64,000 nucleotides of DNA from Hordeum vulgare subsp. vulgare (GCF_904849725.1 NC_058520.1:398053993-398117992), one strand, 5' to 3'; positions 1-12,721 are shown, numbered from the stretch's first letter. Notes: generated by a model from the sequence alone, not told the origin. Translations and numbers: made by a program.

Positions 1-220
1 GCTCATTCTTTCCCTCGAGCTCTGGCTCTCTCTCTATACCATGTAACTCATGTCCATGACAGATAAAACAAAGCCTCTCTGGAGCACGAGACGTAGGGTT
101 GTTATCTCCACTGTGAGAGGCCCGAACTCACTAAAACCACCGTGTCACCCATGTGCATCTTGATAGATCATGCTCCGTTATCCTACCCCCTTTCTATTGT
201 CGGGATCGTTACCACGACAG
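1..220. repeat. Unassigned repeat fragment at the left edge
   Basis: No gene is visible. The stretch ends with an imperfect inverted pair (TGTCG ... CGACA, about 199-221) directly before recognisable LTR sequence, which suggests the end of another mobile element joined to element A. The wording resembles Triticeae repeat leaders I know, but I cannot assign a family. Confidence 0.35.
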
Positions 221-1095
221 CAGCAAAGTAGATAAGTATTTCCCTTAGTTTGTTCGGAACCAAGGTATCAATCCAGTAGGAGGAACAAACAAGCCACCAA
301 ATCAAACCAATAAGTCGAAGAGACTTGCTAAGATATGAAATCATGCATATAAGAATTCAGAAGAGATTCAAATAATATTCATCGATAATCTGAACATAAA
401 CACACAATTCATCAGATCTCGAGAAAGACACCGCAAAAGAGTATTACATTGGATAGATCTCCATGAAGATCATGAAGAACATGGTATTGAAGATCAAAGA
501 GAGATAAGAAGCCATCTATCTACTAGCTATGGACCCATAAGTCTGTGGTGAACTACTCACCCATCATCAGAGGGGCAATGGAGTTGATGTAGATGCCCTC
601 CGTGATCAGTTCCCTCTCCGGCAGCTTACCGGAAAAGGCTCCCAGACTGGATCTCACAGTAACAGAGGCTCCCGGCGGTGGAAAAGTATTTTCGTGGCTC
701 ATTCTTGCAACGGGGGAATATTTGGGAATTTATAGGCCGAAGAATAGGGTTCGGAGGCCTGCACGGGATCCACAAGTCAGGGGCGCCCCCTTGGATGCAC
801 TCTCCAGGCTTGTGGCCTCCCGGCAGGTGCCCTGTCCCCTACTCCAAGTCTTCTAGGTTTCTTCTGGTCCAAGAAAAACCATTCCGGAGATTGTATTCTG
901 TTTGGACTCCATTTAATATTCCTTATCTGCAATACTCAAAAACATGGGAAAACGGAAACTGTCACTTGGCTCTAGATTAATAGGTTGGTCCCACAAATAA
1001 TATAAAACAACATATTAATGCATATAAAACATCCAAAACAAATAATATAATAGCATGGAACAATAAAAAATTATAGATACGTTGGAGACGTATCA
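221..1095 (-). repeat. 3' LTR of element A, internally deleted
   Basis: It matches the right-hand LTR (6135-6969) at both ends of the shared part: the 'aaccaaggtatcaatccagt' stretch and the part around 330-360. About 600 bases present in the 5' LTR (roughly 6260-6900) are missing near 290. It ends in the canonical ...GTATCA at 1095. The true outer start (TG) is lost or diverged. Confidence 0.7.
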
Positions 1096-1110
1096 AGCAT
1101 CCCCAAGCTT
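1096..1110 (-). other. Polypurine tract of element A
   Basis: On the minus strand this reads AAGCTTGGGGATGCT directly before the LTR start TGATACGTC. Elements B and C have the same motif at the same place. It is the expected start point for plus-strand DNA synthesis. Confidence 0.65.
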
Positions 1111-3838
1111 AATTCCTGCTCGTCCTAGAGTAGGTAAATGATAAAAAACAGAATTTTCGATGTGGAATGCTACCTAACATATTTATCCATGTAATATTCT
1201 CTATTGTGGCATGAATATTCAGGTCCATGAGATTCAAAACAAAAGTATAATATTTACATAAAAACAATAATACTTCAAGCATACTAATCAGGCAATTGCT
1301 TCCTTTCAAAATAACATGGTCTTAGAAAGTTATCCCTACAAAATCATGCATATGGTCTGGCTCTGCTCCATCTTCACCACACAAAGTATCTAAATCATGC
1401 ACAACCCCAATGAATATCAAGCAATTGTTTCACACTTTTTATGTTCTCAAACCTTTTCAACTCTCATGTAATACATGAGCGTGAGCCATGGATATAGCAC
1501 TATACGTGGAATAGAGTATGGTGGAGGTTGGAAAAAAGGGAAGAAGATAGTCTCACATCAACTAGGGATATCAACAGGCTATGGAGATGCCCATCAATAG
1601 ATATCAACGTGAGTGAGTAGGGATTGACATGCAACAAATGCACTAGAGCTATATCTGTATGAAAGATCAAAAAGGAAACTAAGTCGTTGTGCAAAAGATG
1701 TAATTCCACTAGTCATATGAAAGTGAAAAAACAGGAGACTATCTATGAAGAACATGGTGCTACTTTGAAGCACAAGTGTGGAAAAAGATAGTAGCATTGT
1801 CCCTTCTCTCTTTCTCTCATTTTTTTCTTTTTTTTGCTGTTTTTCTTTTTTTTTGTGGCCTTCTTTGGCCTCTTCTATTTTTTTATGAGCTTCGCTGGCC
1901 TCTTTTATTTTTTGTAAAGTTCGGAGACTCATCCCAACTTGTGAGGGAATCATAGCTTCCATCATCCTTTTCTCACACGGGATAATGCTCTAATAATGCA
2001 AATCATCAAACTTTTATTTACTTACAACTCAAGGATTACAACTCGATATCTAGAACAAAATATGACTCTATAAGCAATATAAAAGTGATGGTGCGTGTCA
2101 TAAAAACGGGACGGTGGTGTTGCATGGAAATATATCTCGGAATGGCTATGAAAATGTCATAATAGTTTGATATGGTGGTTGTTTTGAGGAAAATATATGG
2201 TGGCTTTTTTGAGGAAAGTGGGTTTAATGTACAAGCGAGAGTTGCGCGGTACAAGAGAGGCTAGCAAAGCTGGAACGGTGAGAGTGCATATAATCCATGA
2301 ACTCAACATGAGTCATAAAAAACTCACATATTTGTTGCAAAAGCCTATTAGTTATCGAAGTAAAGTATTAGATGCATGCTCCTAGGGGAAGGGTTCGTAG
2401 GATTTAACCATCGCACGATCCCAACCTCCACACAAAGGTTGACAATCATTAAACAAATCATGCTCCGACTTCATCACATAACGGTTCACCATACGTGCAC
2501 GCTACGGGAATCACAAGCTTTAACATACTTATTTATTCTAATTCACAATTACTTACTAGGATGACTCTCATATTACCATCTTCATATCTCAAAACTATAT
2601 GCAAGGAATGAAACTTCTCATCATATTCAATGCACTTAACATGAAAGTTTTTATTATATCCCTCTTGGATGCCCATTATATTAGGACTGAATTCATAACC
2701 TAAACCAATTACCATGCTACTTAAAGAACTCACAAAATAATATAAGTGAGGTATGAGAGTTTAATAATTTCTATAAAACACCACACCGCCGTGCTCTAAA
2801 AGATATAAGTGAAGCACTAGAGCAACATTGCCTAGCTCAAAAGATATAAGTGAAGCACAAAGAGTATTCTAATAAATTCATGATTCAGCGTGTATCTCTC
2901 AAAATATGTGTATAGTAAATATGATTGTGGAAAACTAAAAAGTAAAGAATCATATCATACAAGACGGTCCAAACAAAACACATATCGTGTGGTGAATAAA
3001 AATATAGCCTCAAGTAAATTCACCGATGGATTGAAGACGAAAGAGCGGATGCCTTCCAGGGCATCCCCAAGCTTAGGCTCTTTGGTATCCTTGAATATGG
3101 CTTGGGGTACCTTGGGCATCCCCAATCTTAGGCTCTTTGGTATCCTTGAATATGGCTTGGGGTACCTTGGGCATCCCCAATCTTAGGCTCTTGCCACTCC
3201 TTATTCCGTCGTCCATAAAATCTTTACCCAAAACTTGAAAACTTCACAACACAAAACTCAATAGAAAACTCATGAAATCCTTTAGTATGAGAAAAATAAA
3301 TCACCACTTTAGGTACTGTTGTTAACTCATTCTTTATTTATATTGATGTAATATTTACTGTATTCCAACTTCTCCATGGTTCATACCCCCCGATACAACC
3401 CATAGATTCATCAAAATAAGAAACCAACACAAAGAAAATAGAATCTGTCAAAAACAGAAAAATCTGCAGCAATTTGTATACTTCGAATAATTATGCAAGT
3501 AAAAAAATCTGAATAATTAGTAAAATATGGGAATTTTTTAAATAAATCTATTGTAAAAAATTTAGATCAAAAGCACGTTCCAGCGAATTTACTAAATTCC
3601 TTGACTCAGAGCAAAAGTTTCTATTTTTTCAGCAAAACCAACTTGCAAACACCGTAGACCATCCCAAATGTCTTACTTGGTTCAAGAACTAACTAAAACA
3701 AGGAAACACAATTATTAAAGAGGTAATAATGTGTGCAGAACTCAAAGACAGAAGCCAAAAAAGCACAAAAATAAAATTGGGTTGTCTCCCACCAAGCGCT
3801 ATTGTTTAATGCCCCTAGCTAGGCATAATGCAATAGAT
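1111..3838 (-). other. Non-coding 3' internal region of element A
   Basis: No protein domain is recognisable in 2.7 kb. It is collinear with 20099-22754 of element B and more loosely with 55129-57991 of element C. It contains a pyrimidine-rich tract (about 1800-1930; purine-rich on the element's sense strand), sequence like the polypurine tract around 3060-3190, and a stretch just before the coding region (3781-3835) that all three elements share ('accaagcgctattgtttaa'). It is probably a cis-acting or filler region of a non-autonomous element. Confidence 0.6.
3061..3190. repeat. 55-bp tandem duplication containing PPT-like motifs
   Basis: The motif GCATCCCCAA starts at 3061, 3116 and 3171, giving two full 55-bp units plus the start of a third. 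Each unit carries a copy of the polypurine-tract sequence (GGGCATCCCCAA on the plus strand). Element B has only a two-motif version at 22034-22102. Confidence 0.85.
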
Positions 3839-4431
3839 CTAGGTATTGTCATCTTTAGTATGCAATCCATAAGTAGCTCTCATAATAGATTCATAAGGTA
3901 ATCTTATTTTCTTTCTAGGAAAGTGTTCCATGCCCTTCCTTAATGGAAATTGGAATCTAATATTTCCTTCTTTCATATCAATAATTGCATCAATCGTTCT
4001 AAGGAAAGGTCTACCAAGAATAATAAGACATGTAGGATTGCAATCTATATCAAGAACAATGAAATCTATGGGCGCATAATTTATATTTGCAACAATAATA
4101 ACATCATTAATCCTTCCCGTAGGTTTCTTGATTGTAGAATCCGCTAGATGCAAATTTAAAGAGCAATCATCAAATTCACTGAATACAGGACATCACATAA
4201 AGTTTTTGGGATCGTGGAAACGCTAGCACCCAAATCACACAAAGCATGGCAGTCATAATCTTTAATTTTAATCTTAATAGTAGGTTCCCACTCATCATAA
4301 AGCTTTCTAGGTATAGAAACTTCCAACTCAAGTTTTTCTTCAAAGGATTTCATCATAGCATCCACAATATGTTTAGTAAAAGATTTATTTTGATTATAAG
4401 CGTGCGGAGAATTCAACATGGATGGAAACAA
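3839..4431 (-). pseudogene. Retroviral-type aspartic protease, C-terminal part of gag-protease (element A)
   Basis: The sequence shows CDLGASVSTIP (around 4200-4240 on the minus strand), the D-x-G-A active-site loop typical of Athila-lineage proteases, followed by the conserved ILGRPFLRTIDAIIDMKEG block. The protein would end in ATYGLHTKDDNT. A frame change at about 4150-4160 splits it into two pieces. In a working element the protease cuts the gag precursor inside the virus-like particle. The active-site Asp is still present, but the reading frame is broken. It lies directly downstream of gag and would belong to the same polyprotein. Confidence 0.8.
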
Positions 4432-4655
4432 GGAAACACAATCTTTGAAAGATCAACTATCATAATTGAAATCCTTGAAATCCAAAAGAATGGGCTCATT
4501 GCTATTTAAAGCTTTGACCTCTTCCATCCCACTTTTATCAATCTTATCATTAAGATCTATAAACTCCGAATCATTGGGGCGCCTGTTAACTAAAGTTGAT
4601 CCCATCTTTTTCAAGATTTATACTAGGAAAAAATATTCAATAGGAGTCACATCAA

Positions 4656-5897
4656 TCACTTAAGATCTTCATCATTATTATCACGAGAAAACACCTTTTC
4701 AAGCCATTCACGCTTAGCACGTATTCTAGCAGTTCTTTCCTTACACTCATCAATAGAAATTCTCATTGATTTTAGAGACTCATTAATATCATTCTTGGGT
4801 GGAATAGATCTAATTTTCAAAGAATCAATGTCAAGAGAAATTCTATCAACGTTCCTAGCCAAATCATCAATCTTGAGAAATTGTTCTTCAATCATAGCAT
4901 TGAAACCCTTTTGCAAGCTAATGAACTATTTAATATTATTCTCAAGATTAGAGGGCATCTTATTATAATTTCCATAAGAATTGTTGCAGTAATTACCATG
5001 ATTGTTAGAGGAATTACTAGGAAATGGCCTAGGATTGAAATTACCTCTATACCGTTATTGCCAAAATTGTTCCTACCCAAAAAATTCACATCCATAGATT
5101 CATTATTATTCCCAATCAAAGAAGACAAAGGAATATCATTGGTATCAATAGGATCACTCCTACTATCAAAAAAATTCATTAATTCATCCATGTTTCCACT
5201 GAAAGTGTTTATTTCTTCAATAGCGTGCACTTTTTTACTAGTAGGAGATCTTTCGGTATGCCACTAAGAGTAATTTTCCATAATATTATCTAGGAGTTTA
5301 GTAGCTTCTCCTAATGTTATTTCCATAAAAGTACCACCTGAGGCAGAATCTAAAAGATTTCTAGAAGGAAAATTCAACCCCAGATAAAAAATTGTATAAT
5401 CATCCATAAACTCAAACCACGCGCGGGGCAATTCCTAATCATTAGTTTCATCCTATCGCAAGATTGTGCAACATGCTCATGATCAATTTGCTTAAAATTC
5501 ATTATATCATTCCTAAGGGAGGTATCTTAGCGGGCGGAAAGTACTTGGAAATAAAAGCATCTCTACACTGATTCCATAAGTCAATACTATTTTTAGGCAA
5601 AGATGAAAACCAAGTTTTGGCATGATCTTGTAGTAAGAAAGGAAATAGCTTCAGTTTAACAATTTCATTATCCACATCTTTATTATTTTGCATATCACAC
5701 AACTCAACGAAAGTATTTAGATGAGATGTGACATCTTCACTAGGAAGGCCAGAAAATTGTTCTTTCATAACAAGATTGAGCAAAGCGGCATTAATTTCAC
5801 AAGATTCCGCACTAGTAGAGGGAGCAATAAGAGGGCTAATCAAATCATTATTATTAGTAGTGGAAAAGTCAAATAACTTGGTATTCTCTTGAGCCAT
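4656..5897 (-). pseudogene. Gag (capsid) polyprotein, frameshifted (element A)
   Basis: It starts MAQENTKLFDF at 5897. The retrotransposon gag core is clear (WFSSLPKNSIDLW ... FISKYFPPAK, about 5630-5510 on the minus strand). A middle part rich in Asn follows, then a coiled-coil-like tail (about 4916-4656: IDDLARNVDRISLDIDSL). At least three reading-frame changes (near 5500, 5230-4900 and 4650) break it. Gag would form the particle that packages the element's RNA. Element C carries the same N-terminus (ENTKLCDFTS), which supports a common origin. No RT follows. Confidence 0.8.
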
Positions 5898-6103
5898 CTT
5901 GATAAAGCAAGCAATCTACCAAACAAGCGAGGAAACGAAAAGACGAACGGAAAAAGGGCAAATGAAAAGGCAAATCTTTTTGGTATTTTCTAAAATTCGT
6001 TTTAGAAGTGGGGGAGAGGAAAACGAGAGGTAAATGACATATAAAGTAAATGCAAGAGATGAGTTTGTGCTGGGTACTTTGTAGGCTTAATATTGCTATT
6101 TAT
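5898..6103 (-). other. Leader of element A
   Basis: About 200 bases lie between the primer site and the gag start. The only notable feature is a poorly conserved purine-rich stretch. No uORF stands out. Confidence 0.4.
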
Positions 6104-6123
6104 CCTCCCCCGCAATGGCGCTA
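6104..6123 (-). promoter_or_regulatory. Primer-binding site of element A
   Basis: The minus strand reads TAGCGCCATTGCGGGGGAGG, a decayed form of the TGGCGCCGTTGCCGGGG type site found in many plant Gypsy elements. It lies about 11 bases inside the 5' LTR end and fixes the direction of the element. Confidence 0.7.
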
Positions 6124-6134
6124 GAAATCCTTCT

Positions 6135-6969
6135 TGCTACCTCTTGAGCTTGCGTTGGTTTTCCCTTGAAGAGTAAAGGGTGATGCAGCCAAGTAGATAA
6201 GTATTTCCCTCAGTTTGTTGAGAACCAAGGTATCAATCCAGTAGGAGGAATAAGCAAGGATCCAATCATAGTACCTACACAAATAATCAAACTCTTGCAC
6301 CCAACGCTAAAAAGGGGTTGTCAATCCCTTCAAAGTTATTTGCAAGGATGAGATGTGATAGAGATAGATATAACAGATTGCGAAAACAAAAGTAAGTAAA
6401 TTACAGCAAGATATTTTTGGTTTTTTGTTTATAGATATGAAAGTAATATATGGAAAATAGACCCGGGGGCCATAGGTTTCACTAGAGGCTTCTCTTATAA
6501 AGGAAAATAATACGGCGGGTGAACAAATTACTGTCGAGCAGTTGATAGAAAAGCGAATAATTATGAAGATATCCAAGGCAATGCTTATGCATATAGGCAT
6601 AATGTCCATGGAAAATAGACAGAAACGATTCTGCATCTACTACTATTACTCCACACATCGACCGAGTACTGCCTGCATCTACAGTATTAAGTTCATGAAG
6701 AAGACAGTAACGCATAAAGTAAGATGACCTGATGTAGAGAGATAAACTCAAGCAATATGATGAAAACCCCATCTTTTTATCCTCGGTGGCAACAATACAA
6801 TACGTGCCTCGCTAGCCCTACTATGTCACTCAGTGAGGACATCGCAAGATTGAACCCAAAACTAAGCAATTCTCCCATTGCAAGAATTACCAATCTAGTT
6901 GGCCAAACCAAACCAATAACTCGAAGAGACTTGCTAAGATACGAAATCATGCATATAAGAATTCAGAAG
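6135..6969 (-). repeat. 5' LTR of element A, truncated by insertion
   Basis: It begins TGCTACCTCTT at 6135, like the LTRs of element B (18538 and 23670). It stops abruptly at AGAATTCAGAAG, where the chromovirus LTR starts (6970). The left LTR of element A continues past the same point (about 361), so the break is an insertion and not the natural end. Confidence 0.8.
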
Positions 6970-8611
6970 TGTCATACCCTATTTTTGCTACCACTTTCTT
7001 TGTAATGCAAAAATCTGAGCTTGTTAATTTTTTTTTCAAAACTAATTATGTGAGTGCCATGTTTGTCATTGAATGACTTGTGTGATGATCATGTGATGAT
7101 AAAACCCCATTTCACAATATTGAATTATTTTCAAAACCTTCTTCTTGTTTCTGATCATGGTAAAACCCCACTTTGAGTTGCACTACTTGCCCTCGATGGC
7201 AAGGTTGGTCTCTACCCAAAGTTGGTAATCTGATTTTAACTTATTTTAGTATTTCAAAACCACAAAAATAATTATTTTTAGAATTGTTTTCGTAATTTAT
7301 TTACAAGTCCATTTCTGAGGCCAGAAATGGTATTCCTACATGGAAAATTACTTTTGTGCCTTAGAAAAATCTGATTAAAATTGGAGATGATCACAAGGAC
7401 ATATATTTTCCATACATAGGATTTTAAACCCCTATTTTTATTAGAATTATTTGAGAAAAACCCTGAAAACCATTTTTGTCTGTTTTGACCTTTTGAAATA
7501 TTTCCAAAGGAAATATTCGCAATAAAATCCTAGAAAATTCCAATGGTATCCCTAAGCCATATTTGGTGTCCACATGAAGTATAACCTTGATACAAGCTGA
7601 TTAAGGAGCCCAAATAACCCTAAAACCCCTTCTGTCCAGATTGGAGTTAGAGCAACTCTACATAGCAAAGTTTGTCCTATGATGCTGAAACTTTGCAGGA
7701 GTGCCTAATACCGCAAATGAGGGTTCCACACCAAAAATGGGATTTGTAGGACTTAGTTTGCCCACACTGTTTTTGGAAGGGACAGATCTGGTCAAGTATA
7801 GGTGTTTTCAAGTTTACAAAGCTAAACTTGTCCAATGGAGCTCAAACTTGGTGAAACCCCATGTTTTAGCACCAAACCCAAACCTGTTAAGTTGCAGCAC
7901 TAGTGGTGGGGTGAAACCCCCTCAAACCACTGTCGAGCACCTTCTGACAGATGGGGAAAAGCCCTCTTAGCCACAGATAAGCCCAACCCCTTTGCTCCAA
8001 ACTCATAGATTAGGTGGCCAGTATCAATGCCTAACCCGAGTCAGCTGGCCCCTCACTGGTTTAAAGTGGAAATACCAAAAACCCTAATCTAAGCTTTAGT
8101 TCAAGGCTGACATCACCAGTATATCTTGTCTCCCTTGACCAGCTGAAGCTCCCATGAGGCCCAAACGACTAGCCTCACTCCCAGCCAGTGCCAGGAAATG
8201 CTAGACACGTCCAAAGTTCCTCAGAGCGCACCGGCATGCCGTGGCATGCAAAAACTACAGTCTAGGTGCACTACAGGAAGCCACCGAGGTGGGGGCGACG
8301 CTCTCGGCCAGTTCCAGCCTCCCCCGAAGTGTCCAACCTCTTCCCCGACAACCCTTCTATGTCGACCAACCCTTAGGGCCCCTCCTCTCCCGCACTAGAG
8401 TTCGTGCGACATGTGCCCGCCCGCACCAGAACCAGCCAAGGTTGCGCGGCCACGGAGGCTCGACTCCTCTCTCTCTCCCTCTGTTGCAGATGGTTCTGGC
8501 AGTCCAAAACCACGTCCTGAGACCGTGGTTTCGACCCCAGCTCCTCCCTGCACCCCCATGCGTGCCACGGTGAGTCACCGGCGCTCCCGACTCGGCACAC
8601 CGTCGCGGGCA

Positions 8612-8619
8612 TATTTATA
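8612..8619 (+). promoter_or_regulatory. Likely TATA box of the chromovirus LTR promoter
   Basis: TATTTATA sits inside a GC-rich stretch and is followed by a pyrimidine-rich, start-site-like sequence (CCCTCCCCCTCGCTCC). If used, U3 would be about 1.67 kb and the 5' untranslated RNA very long. No other TATA in the LTR is as well placed. Confidence 0.45.
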
Positions 8620-10167
8620 GCCCTCCCCCTCGCTCCTGCACCCCTCAGATAGATTCACCACGACCACTAGCACCTTCCTAGGCACCCCAGCAAGCCAGTA
8701 GAGCGCCAGTGCTCGAGATCGACCGGAGCCCCTCCGCCTTGGAGCTCCGGTCGGTCTCCGGCTACACAACGGCTTCTGCATCCCTCGACCCACCAAACTG
8801 ATCCCCTCAACCCCAGAAAGCTTTCCCCTATCTTCCCCGAGCACTTATGGGCCCCTAGATGCCTGCTCGACCACCTCCCGAAACTCCTCCGTCGCGGCCT
8901 CCTCGTCGTCAGCGAACTCTTGCCTCTCCGTCATTGTTCTGACCACCAGCAAGTAGGTGGCGTCATGCTGAGCCCATTGCTATCCTCGTTGGGGCTTGAG
9001 GACGTCGGCAGCATCATCGTCGTGCTCCTTCTCCTCTCTGGCCAGAGGTAGGAGACGACCCTGACAGGTGTGCCCCACCTGTCGGTGGCCCAGCCTCCTC
9101 CCCCGCGCTTCGTGCAGCCGCTGACCACAAGGCCCCACACGTCAGGTTAAAACTGACGGCGCGCCTTGGGCAGGCTGTCGGCTGGCCTTGGGCTGGCCTA
9201 GTTCCAGGCCGAGCCAAGCCAGGGACTTAGCCCTTTTTTCTTTTATTTTTAAAATCTGATTTCTATGATTTTTATAAAAACATTTAACCAGTGTAAAAAT
9301 ATATTTTTTCCACTGTTATTCTTCTAAAAATATGTAGTATTTAATAAGACCTTGAGATGAATTTTTCAAACAACTATACTGTTTTGCAATAATAAAAAGG
9401 ACTAAATTGGAATAGTTTTGCTTATGTTTGGTTGATTTCAAAAATGTTCCTTCATTGGAAATAGAGGCAAATATTTTTTCAAAATAACAACTTAGATTTA
9501 TCAGTAATAAAGAACATTTTTAAAATAACTTTGTGATCTGTTTTTGAGTGAGCTATTTCTTATTTATTCTTTTGACGACGATAGAAAATCTGTGTGACGA
9601 GGGAATCGGAGCGGAAGACCTCGAAGACCCCAAATACCTAGCAGACCAAGGCAAGCAGCCCTTTGACCATTACTGGGCATATGTTATAATGCATGTTAAG
9701 GTTGCAAGTATTTCTGTTGCGTATGATCGTAAGTGCCGGTAAATCATTTGATATAATGTTACCGATGGCTCCTCCGAAGCACATGCATTGTGCTTGATCC
9801 CACCCGTTTTGAGGATCATGCTATTATCATGTTGACAAGTAATGCTAGAGTAAATAGCATGAGCATGTTGTTGGTATAAATCAAAGATTTATGAAAACCC
9901 CGTCGGGTGCCACTACTGCCCGAGGGTGATGATGAGTTAGGTGGACACTTTTGGTGAAGTGGTGCACTGGGTATTTTGAGTGAGTATGGTTTCGGAAATG
10001 GGATTAGATTTATGATGTGTCGACCATCCCAACCATACTAGTACGACCACATTACCCCATATGGGATGGGGCTATGTTGATTACTCTGGTCGGTGCTAGC
10101 AAAGAGCCACATTACTAGTGGTGGGAGTGATGTGTGGTCACTCTCGTGATGGGGTCGTGCCAGGTAG

Positions 10168-10172
10168 GACGA
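10168..10172. other. Left target-site duplication of the solo LTR (GACGA)
   Basis: GACGA at 10168-10172 pairs with CACGA at 11734-11738, four of five bases alike. Confidence 0.5.
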
Positions 10173-11733
10173 TGCTGCTGGCTATGCCTATAGGGATTTC
10201 CTTGGCAAATATGCAAAGGATTCCCCCGCGGCCTTGGAGCCTTCCGTTGGTGTTCCCTTGAAGAGGAAAGGGTGATGTAGCACAGCGGCAGTAAGTATTT
10301 CCTCAGTTTGAGAACCAAGGTATCAATCCAGTAGGAGGATCGCGTCAAGTCACAAGTACCTGCACAAACACAAAGAGCTTGCACCCAACGCTATGAAGGG
10401 GTTGTCAATCCCTTATAGATTGTTTGGAAAGTGAGAACTGAAAGCAAAAAGTAAACAAAGCAAAGTAAAATTAAAAGCTAAGATGATAATTGTGAGTAGA
10501 CCCGGGAGCCGTAGTGTTCACTAGTGGCTTCTCTCATGAAAGCAAGTAGACGATGGGTGACCGAATTACTGTCGAGCAATTGATGGAACCGCGCAAAGTC
10601 ATGACATTATCTATGGCAATGATCATACATATAGGCATCACGTCCAAAATAAGTAGATCGATACTTTCTGGATCTACTACTATTACTCCACACGTCGACC
10701 GCTATCCAGCATGCATCTAGTGTATTGAGTTCATAAGAACAGAGTAACGCCTTAAGCAAGATGACATGATGTAGATGGACAATCTCAAATCTATGATGAA
10801 AGCCCATCTTGTTACCCTTGATTGCAACAACACGATGCGTGCCTTGCTGCCCCTTCTGTCACTGGGAAAGGTCACTGCACGGTATGAACCCAAAACCAAG
10901 CACTTCTCCCATTGCAAGAATCATAGCTCTAGTTGGCCAAACAAAACCCAAGACTCGGAGAGACTTACAAGGATATCAAATCATGCATATAAGAAATCAA
11001 CAAAGACTCAAATATGATTCATAGATAGTCTGATCACAAATCCACAATTCATCGAATCTCGACAAACACACCGCCAAAGAGGATTACATCGGATAGATCT
11101 CCATGAAGATCATGGAGAACTTTGTATTGAAGATCCAAGAGAGAGAAGAAACCATCTAGCTACTAACTACGGACCCGTAGGTCTGAAGTAGACTACTCAC
11201 GAGTCATTGGAGAGGCAATGATGTTGATGTAGAAGCCTCCAGCTCCAAAGTCCCCTCTGGCAGGGCATCGGGAAGGGTCTCCAGATGAGGTCTCGCGGAA
11301 ACGGAAGCTTGCGGCGGCGGAAAAGTGGTTTCGTGGACGCCCTTATTTTTTGTGGGATTTTAGGGAATATATAGGCCAAAGAGCTAGGGCAGGGGAGCTC
11401 CAAGGAGGCTAGAAGCCTGGTAGCCGCGGGACCCCCATAGCCGCGGCTATAGGGCTTGTGGGCTCCTTGTGGGCCTCCTACCTTGGCCCTCAAGTCCCCC
11501 GATCTTCTTCTGTTCTGGAAAAATTCATTTCGGGGATTTTATTCCGTTTGGACTCCGTTCCAAAATCAGATCTGGAAAGAGTCAAAAAACACAGAAAAAA
11601 CAGGAACTGGCACTTGGCACTGAATTAATAAGTTAGTCCCAAAAAAAGATATAAATGGTATATAAAACATCCAAAGTTGACAACATAACAGCACGAAACC
11701 ATAAAAAATTATAGATACGTTTGAGACGTATCA
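10173..11733 (-). repeat. Solo LTR of the element B type inside the chromovirus LTR
   Basis: It begins TGCTGCTGG and ends GACGTATCA. The body matches the LTRs of element B (18538-20082) along its length, for example the start of the shared part (10290-10330) and the 'atctactactattactccacac' region near 10671. No internal region is attached. This is the product expected from recombination between the two LTRs of a full element. Imperfect 5-bp duplications flank it. The first 80 bases diverge from element B. Confidence 0.7.
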
Positions 11734-12708
11734 CACGACTATGCCATTTTTATGAGTTCCAGGCACACCGTTGGTCCCCGCACGGTTGATATTGTCCAGA
11801 GTCAGTGCTCGTAAGACGTACAACATGTGGGCTGGGTACTAATCGAGTGGACCTCTTTGTCTAGTATCGTCAGGGGAAAGGCATTGATCGGGTAGTTACC
11901 TCGGGTATGAAATATACCGCAAGTCGTGGATGACACGGAAGTTTCCCGGATCTTGTGGGTCCAGCGTACTACCTCTGTAGAGTGTAAAACTATTCGAATA
12001 GCCGTGTCCACAACCAAGGACAGTTGGGTAATCCTGCTTAAACTGCGTCCAGTCGTTTCCGCATAAACCAAGTGTGTGTGAGTGGTGATAAGAAGGTGTT
12101 GTTATGGAAGTAATGATATGACCAAGTTTGGTGATTTGGCATATAGGGTGAGCCCGGATGGTTCAGCCCTCGGCAGATATATATTGATATATGTAACATG
12201 TTCTTCAAAAGTAATTCTTTAACTTGATGCATATTCATCATCATTCCACCAAGATGAATTAAACCAGAGATCCATGTTATTGTTATCCTTCACTTTCAAT
12301 GTTCATACCATGGGTTGTTTGCGAGTACATTCAAAAGTACTCATTGGCTTGCCACTGGTTATATTATTGACCAAACATGGAAGGACCGGAGTTTGGAGAT
12401 GAGTACGTCTTCGGAGACGCCCCTGCGAACTAGGACACTTCCGAGTCAGAATGCATGTCGGTGTAGGCTTGATGGCATGGGCACCCGCTTAGCCCCTATG
12501 ATTTCCGCTATTAGTTTTATCAGTATGATTTGGCCTTAGGCCCAACCTTGTGAACTTGAACATTCGGTCATGTGATGTAATAATTCGGTACTCGGATGTA
12601 AGACTCTTATTATTTCAGTATCTGTGTGTTCGGTGAGCATTGATCTCTGGGATCACTGAGCACGATCATTCGGCGATCTCGACATGTAAGTCGGGGTCCC
12701 CACAGAGC

Positions 12709-12721
12709 TGGTATCAGAGCC
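12709..12721 (+). promoter_or_regulatory. Primer-binding site (initiator tRNA-Met type)
   Basis: TGGTATCAGAGCC lies 4 bases after the LTR end. It is complementary to the 3' end of plant initiator tRNA-Met, the usual primer for Tekay elements. Confidence 0.9.

Larger units (their letters stand above)
221..6969 (-). mobile_element. Element A: Athila-lineage (Sabrina/WHAM-like) Gypsy LTR retrotransposon, non-autonomous, interrupted
   Basis: Transcribed right to left. The 3' LTR is at the left (ends in GACGTATCA at 1095), followed by a polypurine tract, about 2.7 kb without coding, a decayed protease and gag region (3839-5897), a primer-binding site (6104-6123) and the start of the 5' LTR (6135-6969). 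No reverse transcriptase, RNase H or integrase is present, so it would have needed enzymes from another element. The 5' LTR is cut at 6969 by the chromovirus, and the rest of that LTR is not found on the other side. The lineage assignment rests on the gag motif WFSSLP...KYFPPAK and on the DLGAS protease. The family name is tentative. Confidence 0.75.
6970..12704 (+). repeat. 5' LTR of the chromovirus (about 4.2 kb without the nested solo LTR)
   Basis: It starts TGTCATACCC and ends CCCCACA just before the primer site, so TGT...ACA ends are present. Subtracting the nested LTR (10173-11733) and one TSD leaves about 4.17 kb, long for an LTR. The part 8100-9220 is markedly GC-rich against AT-rich flanks and includes a TATA box near 8612. 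Short ORFs here are not convincing genes. The left flank AGAAG (6965-6969) cannot be matched to a right flank because the 3' LTR is truncated. Confidence 0.75.

Noticed and set aside
1594..1965. 123-codon Lys/Glu-rich frame on the minus strand
   Set aside because: It comes from the pyrimidine-rich tract of element A. The tract is conserved in B and C, but the frame is not.
8241..8620. Several overlapping GC-rich frames on both strands
   Set aside because: They overlap in all frames, have no known motif and lie in the chromovirus LTR. High GC lowers the stop frequency.
12709..12721. tRNA-Met-like sequence as a tRNA gene
   Set aside because: Only the 3' end complement is present, at the position of a primer-binding site; there is no cloverleaf.
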